Assembly: GCA_903921965.1 (NCBI GenBank)
Contig: CAIXSE010000239.1
Location: forward strand, 1-20,332
From: an uncultured Thermoleophilia bacterium
GTDB taxonomy: Bacteria; Actinomycetota; Thermoleophilia; UBA2241
Direction: 5' to 3'
Length of the DNA: 20,332 bases
Position numbers and translations under genes: made by a program. Positions 16,458-20,332 of the stretch are shown here, piece by piece (positions within the stretch are counted from its first letter, which is position 1; every line of letters starts with the position of its first letter). The notes beneath the pieces were generated by a model, which saw only the letters and a list, made by a program, of their open reading frames with translations, searched no databases and was not told the origin of the DNA.

Positions 16458-17539
16458 GGGGTGGCCGGCGTGTCTCCGGCGTCCTCCTCGAGAGCCGGAG
16501 CGTCGCCCGCGTCATCCTCGCCGGCAGGCTCGTCCGCCTCGTCCGCCTCCGGCGCTTCGGCAAGCTCGTCCGCCTCCGGCGCACCCTCGCCCGTGAATGG
16601 GGTGTCGTCTTCCATCTCGGGTGCGTCGGACGCCTGGTCGACGGCGTCGGAGACGTCTTCGTCGCCCGCCATGTACTCAGCCGCCTCACGCGCCAGCGCC
16701 TCGACGACCGGCTCAGACGCCTCGACGCTCCCGGCCTCGGTCGGCTCCCCCGCCGGCGGCACCTCGACGGCCGCCAGCAGCACCGGCTGACCCTCGGGCT
16801 CCTGGCTCGCGGCTTCGGCGGCCTCTTCGCCGGCCCGGCGCAGCGCCTCGACCTCCTCGCCGGCGAGCTCGCGGAAGCCGCCGGGCTCGAGACCCTTGTC
16901 GGTGATCGGCCCGTAGCGGCGCCGGTGCAGCTCTTCGACCGGCAGGCCGACGGCCGCGAACATGCGGCGCACCTGGCGCTTGCGGCCCTCGTGGATGACC
17001 ATCTCGACGAGGGCCGTCTTCGAGCTCTGCTTCTTCAGGTTGACCTCGGCCGGCGCCGTAAGCCCGTCTTCGAGCTCCACGCCCTGCCGCAGCGTCGCCA
17101 GGGCCCGGCGGCTCACCTTGCCGCGCACGCGGGCCACGTACATCTTGGGCACGCCGTACCGCGGGTGCATCAGCCGGTTGGCGAGCACGCCGTCATTGGT
17201 GAGGATGAGGAGCCCGGTGGTGTCGACGTCGAGGCGCCCGACGGGGAACAGCGTGCGCCCGTTGGGCACCATGTCGACGATGACCTTGTCGGCGTGGGGA
17301 TCGCTGCGCGTGCTTGCCACCCCGCGCGGCTTGTTGACGAGGAAGTACCGCAGCTCCCGCGGCTCCACGGGATCGCCGTTGACGGCGACCACGTCGCCCT
17401 CGGCGATCTTCTGCCGCGGGAAGGTGACCACTTCACCGTTGACGGTGACGGCGCCGTCCCGCACCAGCTCGTCGCACGACCGGCGCGAGCCGACGCCGGC
17501 GCGCGCCAGGTAGACGACCAGGTTCATGGGCTGACTCAC
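16454..17539 (-). CDS. rluB: RluB/RsuA-family rRNA pseudouridine synthase with long acidic tail
   Basis: This enzyme isomerises uridine to pseudouridine in rRNA, most likely the 23S site modified by RluB. An S4 RNA-binding domain (about 5-60) precedes the catalytic domain with VGRLDVDTTGLLILTNDG (100-117; catalytic D104), PKMYVARVRG (131-140) and HEGRKRQVRRMFAAVG (183-198). The core ends near residue 230. An Ala/Glu/Asp/Pro-rich tail of about 120 residues then runs to 361; such tails are uncommon in this family and the function is unknown. The GTG at 17539 is preferred because GAGGAG lies six bases upstream and it overlaps the scpB stop (GTGA); an ATG at residue 5 is an alternative. scpB-rluB adjacency is widely conserved. 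Confidence 0.93.
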   Translation of the reverse strand: MSQPMNLVVYLARAGVGSRRSCDELVRDGAVTVNGEVVTFPRQKIAEGDVVAVNGDPVEPRELRYFLVNKPRGVASTRSDPHADKVIVDMVPNGRTLFPVGRLDVDTTGLLILTNDGVLANRLMHPRYGVPKMYVARVRGKVSRRALATLRQGVELEDGLTAPAEVNLKKQSSKTALVEMVIHEGRKRQVRRMFAAVGLPVEELHRRRYGPITDKGLEPGGFRELAGEEVEALRRAGEEAAEAASQEPEGQPVLLAAVEVPPAGEPTEAGSVEASEPVVEALAREAAEYMAGDEDVSDAVDQASDAPEMEDDTPFTGEGAPEADELAEAPEADEADEPAGEDDAGDAPALEEDAGDTPATP

Positions 17540-18111
17540 ACCCGTCTCCTCTCGGCGTTGGCGAACAGCCTCGCGCGGATCTCCTCCACGTCCGACGCCT
17601 GCAGGGCGAACTCCTCCAGCGGAGGCAGGCCGTCTGCGGCGTCGAGGCCGAACAGCTTCAGAAAGCGCTCACCGGTGCCGTACAGGATCGGCGAGCCGGG
17701 GGTGTCGGCGCGGCCCTGCTGGACGACGAGGCCGCGCTCCTCGAGCGAGCTCAGGGCCCACTCCGACGAGACGCCGCGGATCTCGGCGACGTCGGCGCGA
17801 GTGACCGGCTGCAGGTAGGCGACGACGGCCAGCGTCTCGAGGAGCGCCGGCGTGAGGTCGTCGGGGCGCTGGGCCCCGGTGAGACGGCGGACGTCGTCCT
17901 CGCAGTCAGGGGCGACGGCGAAGGCGACCCCCCCGGCGACCTCTTTGAGCACCAGGCCGTGCCGCCCCTCCGCGTACTCGCTGCGCAGCTCGCCGAGCGC
18001 GCCGGCGGCGGCATCCTCGTCCACCTCGCAGGCGGCCGCCAGCTCGGGGAGCGGGAGCGGCCGCGACGATATGAAGAGGAGCGCCTCGAAGCGCTGCGGG
18101 AGAGTGGGCAT
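17536..18111 (-). CDS. scpB: Segregation and condensation protein B
   Basis: ScpB dimerises and binds the kleisin ScpA in the Smc-ScpAB condensin that compacts and separates chromosomes. The 191-residue product consists of two winged-helix domains: RFEALLFISSRPLPLPELAA at 7-26, and a second with ETLAVVAYLQPVTRADVAEIRGV at 92-114. The typical ending LYGTGERFLKLFGL (143-156) is followed by LPPLEEF. The ATG at 18111 has only a weak ribosome binding site (CTGGA). A 100-bp gap separates it from scpA, the largest gap in the right-hand operon, and contains a possible internal promoter. The stop overlaps rluB. Confidence 0.95.
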   Translation of the reverse strand: MPTLPQRFEALLFISSRPLPLPELAAACEVDEDAAAGALGELRSEYAEGRHGLVLKEVAGGVAFAVAPDCEDDVRRLTGAQRPDDLTPALLETLAVVAYLQPVTRADVAEIRGVSSEWALSSLEERGLVVQQGRADTPGSPILYGTGERFLKLFGLDAADGLPPLEEFALQASDVEEIRARLFANAERRRV

Positions 18112-18144
18112 GCGGTCCAGGGTCGGCCGGTGAACGTGTGGCCG

Positions 18145-18174
18145 ATGCTACCGCAGGACGACGGCCGGCGTCAC
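18145..18174 (-). promoter_or_regulatory. Possible internal promoter upstream of scpB
   Basis: GTGACG (18174-18169) and TAGCAT (18150-18145) on the minus strand are 18 bases apart, in the 100-bp scpA-scpB gap. TAGCAT fits the actinobacterial TANNNT -10. A chance match is quite possible at this length. Confidence 0.25.
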
Positions 18175-18211
18175 CCGGTGGCGGCAGCGTCGGGCGCCGG
18201 CATCACGGACG

Positions 18212-19033
18212 TCAGCCCGCGCCCGCCGGCGCGAGGCCGGGCAGCCGCGTGACGACGATATCGTCGAAGTGCCGCTTCTGGCGGAGGACTGCCTCGCCGC
18301 CGGAGTGCAGCTCGAGCAGGGCGAAGAAGGTGACGGCCCGCTCGAGGCGGTCCCTGGGCGCGACCGACGAGAAGGTGAACTCGCCGGTGTCGCCCAGGAT
18401 GAGGCGCAGGCGGCGGAGTTCCTTGACGAGCGACACGGCGAGGTCGGCCAGGTGGCTCGTGTCGGGCACCGGCGGCTCGCGCAGGAGCGGCGCGAGCGCC
18501 GCCGCCAGCGCGGACGCCGGCAGCGCGCCCTCGGCGGCCGGCCGGCGGAGCAGGCCGGCCGGCACCGGCGCGCTGCGGTAGAGCCGGCCGCTGTGTTCCT
18601 CCCAGAGACCGTGGAGGGCCTGGGAGACGTTCTTGAACTGGCTGTAGCGCACGAGGCGCTCGAGCAGCCGCTCCGCGGCCTCGTCCGGGTCAAGGTCCTC
18701 GAGTTCCTCGTCGGCGTCCTCCTCGAGCAGCAGCCGCGACTTCATCTCGAGCAGCGCCGCCACGAGCACGATGAACTGCGAGGTGGCGTCGAGGTCGAAC
18801 TCGCCGCTGTCGGCGAGGCGCAGCACGTACTCCGCGATGATGCTGGAGACCCTGACCTCCCAGATGTCGATCTCGTCCTTGAGGATCAGGGTGACGAGCA
18901 GGTCGAACGGCCCGTCGAAGACGTCGAGGTCCAGCTCCAGGGCGACCGGAGGTGCGGCGACGGCGGTGATGACCGGTGAGCCTTCGGCGCCCCGCTCGCT
19001 GGTTCCGCTCCGCCGACGAGCGTCAGCCTTCAC
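18212..19033 (-). CDS. scpA: Segregation and condensation protein A (kleisin)
   Basis: ScpA bridges the Smc heads and binds ScpB. The 273-residue product carries the N-terminal Smc-neck binding helix region (DVFDGPFDLLVTLILKDEID at 37-56, then VSSIIAEYV), the MKSRLLL segment typical of ScpA, an acidic linker and a C-terminal winged helix (FFALLELHSGGEAVLRQ). The GTG at 19033 is supported by GGGAGG five bases upstream and lies 31 bp after the ftsZ stop. The first 25-30 residues are an arginine-rich leader not conserved in the family. Further upstream the frame overlaps ftsZ and is not ScpA-like. Confidence 0.94.
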   Translation of the reverse strand: MKADARRRSGTSERGAEGSPVITAVAAPPVALELDLDVFDGPFDLLVTLILKDEIDIWEVRVSSIIAEYVLRLADSGEFDLDATSQFIVLVAALLEMKSRLLLEEDADEELEDLDPDEAAERLLERLVRYSQFKNVSQALHGLWEEHSGRLYRSAPVPAGLLRRPAAEGALPASALAAALAPLLREPPVPDTSHLADLAVSLVKELRRLRLILGDTGEFTFSSVAPRDRLERAVTFFALLELHSGGEAVLRQKRHFDDIVVTRLPGLAPAGAG

Positions 19034-19064
19034 CGTCGCCTCCCGCCGCGGGCGTCGTGCGCAC

Positions 19065-20267
19065 TCAGTCCTCCGTGCGACGCACGAACGACGGGATGTC
19101 GAGGTCGCCGCCGTCGAAGGTCGGCGCCGGGCCGAAGCGGCGCGCCGGCTCAGGCGGCGCCTCGCGCACCGTCTCGGCGAGGGGCGCACGGACCGGCTCC
19201 GCCGCCTGCACGCGCCGCGGCACGGCGTCGCCGAACCCGGTGGCGACCACGGTGATGCGGAGCTCGCCGCCGAGCTGCTCGTCGATCACGGCGCCGAAGA
19301 TGATGTTGGCGTCGTCGTCGGCCGCGTCGCTGATGATGCCGGCGGCCTCGTTGACCTCGAAGAGCGTGAGGTCCTCGCCGCCGGTGAAGCTCAGCAGCAG
19401 GCCGCGGGCGCCGTCGATGCTCGTCTCGAGCAGCGGCGAGTGGATGGCCGCGAACGCGGCCTCCTCGGCGCGGTTCTCGCCGCTGCCGCTGCCGATACCG
19501 AGGAGGGCCGTGCCGGCGTCCTGCACGATGGTGCGGACGTCGGCGAAGTCGAGGTTGATGAGTCCCGGCACGGTGATGAGGTCGGTGATGCCCTGCACGC
19601 CCTGCCGCAGGATGTCGTCGGCGTGCTGGAACGCCTCGACCACGCTGGTGTTGCGCTCGACCACCTCGAGCAGGCGGTCGTTGGGGATGCTGATGACGGT
19701 GTCGGCGACTTGCTTGAGCATCTCGATGCCCTGCTCGGCCTGCCGCTGGCGGCGGTTGCCCTCGAAGTGGAACGGCCGCGTGACGATGGCGATGCTGACG
19801 GCCCCGAGCTCGCGGGCCGTCTGCGCCACCACCGGCGCCCCGCCGGTGCCCGTACCGCCGCCTTCGCCGGCGGTGACGAACACCAGGTCGGCGCCGCGCA
19901 GCGCCGCCTTGAGCTGGTCGCGCGAGATCTCCATGGCCTCGCGCCCGACGACCGGGTCGGCGCCGCCGCCGAGCCCGTGGGTGAGCTCCTGGCCGATGTG
20001 GATCTTGACGTCGGCGTCGCACACGTCGAGCTGCTGGACGTCGGTGTTGATGGCGATGAACTCGACGCCCTTGACCCCCGAGTCGACCATACGGTTGACC
20101 GCGTTGGTGCCGGCGCCGCCGACCCCCACCACCTTGATGGTGGTGACGTACGGCCGCCCCTTGACGACCGCCTCCTGCGCGGGCTCGCCCATCGGCGGCG
20201 GCGCAGAGGCGTCCGTGCGCCGGAAGAGCTCGCTCAGTCCATCCTTCATGCTAGGACGATCGGCCAT
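19065..20267 (-). CDS. ftsZ: Cell division protein FtsZ
   Basis: FtsZ is the tubulin-like GTPase that forms the division ring. The 400-residue product contains IKVVGVGGAGTNAVNRM (44-60), the signature GEGGGTGTGGAP (134-145; GGGTGTG at 136-142) and the T7 loop NLDFADV (238-244; N238, D240, D243 for catalysis). The C-terminal peptide LDIPSFVRR (389-397), after a short Pro/Arg linker, is the docking site for partner proteins. The N-terminal extension before the GTPase core is about 43 residues, longer than in E. coli. The ATG at 20267 has GGAGG six bases upstream; an ATG at residue 7 is a weaker alternative. The start overlaps the end of an upstream ParA-like frame by 17 bp. No ftsQ or ftsA is visible next to it. 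Confidence 0.97.
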   Translation of the reverse strand: MADRPSMKDGLSELFRRTDASAPPPMGEPAQEAVVKGRPYVTTIKVVGVGGAGTNAVNRMVDSGVKGVEFIAINTDVQQLDVCDADVKIHIGQELTHGLGGGADPVVGREAMEISRDQLKAALRGADLVFVTAGEGGGTGTGGAPVVAQTARELGAVSIAIVTRPFHFEGNRRQRQAEQGIEMLKQVADTVISIPNDRLLEVVERNTSVVEAFQHADDILRQGVQGITDLITVPGLINLDFADVRTIVQDAGTALLGIGSGSGENRAEEAAFAAIHSPLLETSIDGARGLLLSFTGGEDLTLFEVNEAAGIISDAADDDANIIFGAVIDEQLGGELRITVVATGFGDAVPRRVQAAEPVRAPLAETVREAPPEPARRFGPAPTFDGGDLDIPSFVRRTED

Positions 20268-20332
20268 TCAGCACCTCCCGCGCCAGCGCGCGGTACGATT
20301 GCGCCCCTCTGCCCCTGGGGTCGTACCTGAGC
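20251..20332 (-). CDS. C-terminal end of a ParA/Soj-like ATPase, partial
   Basis: Only the last 26 codons are inside the window, ending at a TAG (20253-20251) within the ftsZ start. The reading LRYDPRGRGAQSYRALAREV followed by LNGRSS closely resembles the C-terminus of Soj/ParA chromosome-partition ATPases as I recall it (B. subtilis Soj ends near YDPRSRGAEVYLELAKEV...NG). The shared YDPR, RGA, Y, LA and EV positions are in register. The other two frames are also open here but do not look protein-like. The 17-bp overlap with ftsZ suggests coupling. The call rests on a very short segment. Confidence 0.5.
   Translation of the reverse strand, partial: LRYDPRGRGAQSYRALAREVLNGRSS

Noticed and set aside
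15340..16689. Apparent N-terminal extension of cmk through the tyrA region
   Set aside because: The extension is arginine/histidine-rich and overlaps tyrA out of frame. The Cmk P-loop begins right after the GTG at 15339, which has the same GTGA overlap as its neighbours.
20292..20327. GGTACGA/TCGTACC inverted repeat 25-60 bp upstream of ftsZ
   Set aside because: The 7-bp arms are 22 nt apart and lie within the apparent coding end of the ParA-like gene, so chance is the simpler explanation and no regulatory role is claimed.

Overview
This 20.3 kb window is GC-rich (estimated at about 70% by eye) and almost entirely protein-coding. It looks like the chromosome of a member of the Actinomycetota. 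Supporting signs are the heavy use of GTG starts, GTGA stop/start overlaps, a likely leaderless der transcript and an FtsZ with the AGEGGGTGTGG form of the G-box. PriA has an intact Walker A motif (GVTGSGKT), which argues against mycobacteria-like lineages. The gene order ftsZ, scpA, scpB, rluB, tyrA, cmk, plsC, ispH, DUF512 protein, der, plsY, gpsA suggests a deep-branching class such as Coriobacteriia or Thermoleophilia. The class is inference. No tRNA, rRNA or CRISPR array was seen.

Every housekeeping gene is on the minus strand, so transcription runs from right to left. From the right edge: the last codons of a ParA/Soj-like gene overlap ftsZ (cell division). Then come scpA and scpB (condensin partners), rluB (rRNA pseudouridine synthase with a long acidic tail), tyrA (tyrosine synthesis), cmk (CMP kinase), plsC (second acylation of phosphatidic acid), ispH (isoprenoids) and a DUF512 iron-sulfur protein. 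Most junctions overlap by 4 bp, so this looks like one translationally coupled operon.

The region from about 7,837 to 11,654 interrupts the run between the DUF512 gene and der. It holds a Phd/YoeB-type toxin-antitoxin pair with a perfect 16-bp palindrome in its promoter, a fragment resembling the C-terminus of a type I restriction HsdR, the window's only plus-strand gene (a 738-residue Ser/Thr kinase with an unfamiliar duplicated helical C-terminus), and a short fragment resembling HsdM. I read this as an accessory defence-type island in which a type I restriction-modification locus has decayed and a kinase gene lies between its remains.

Left of the island the housekeeping run resumes with der (ribosome assembly GTPase), plsY and gpsA. 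GpsA makes glycerol 3-phosphate, PlsY adds the first acyl chain and PlsC the second, so most of phosphatidic acid synthesis is encoded here; PlsX is not in the window. A secreted M6 (immune inhibitor A-like) metalloprotease follows, then metK (S-adenosylmethionine synthase) and the 5' part of priA (replication restart helicase), which runs off the left edge. The priA start codon sits in the 4-nt loop of a perfect 18-bp inverted repeat.
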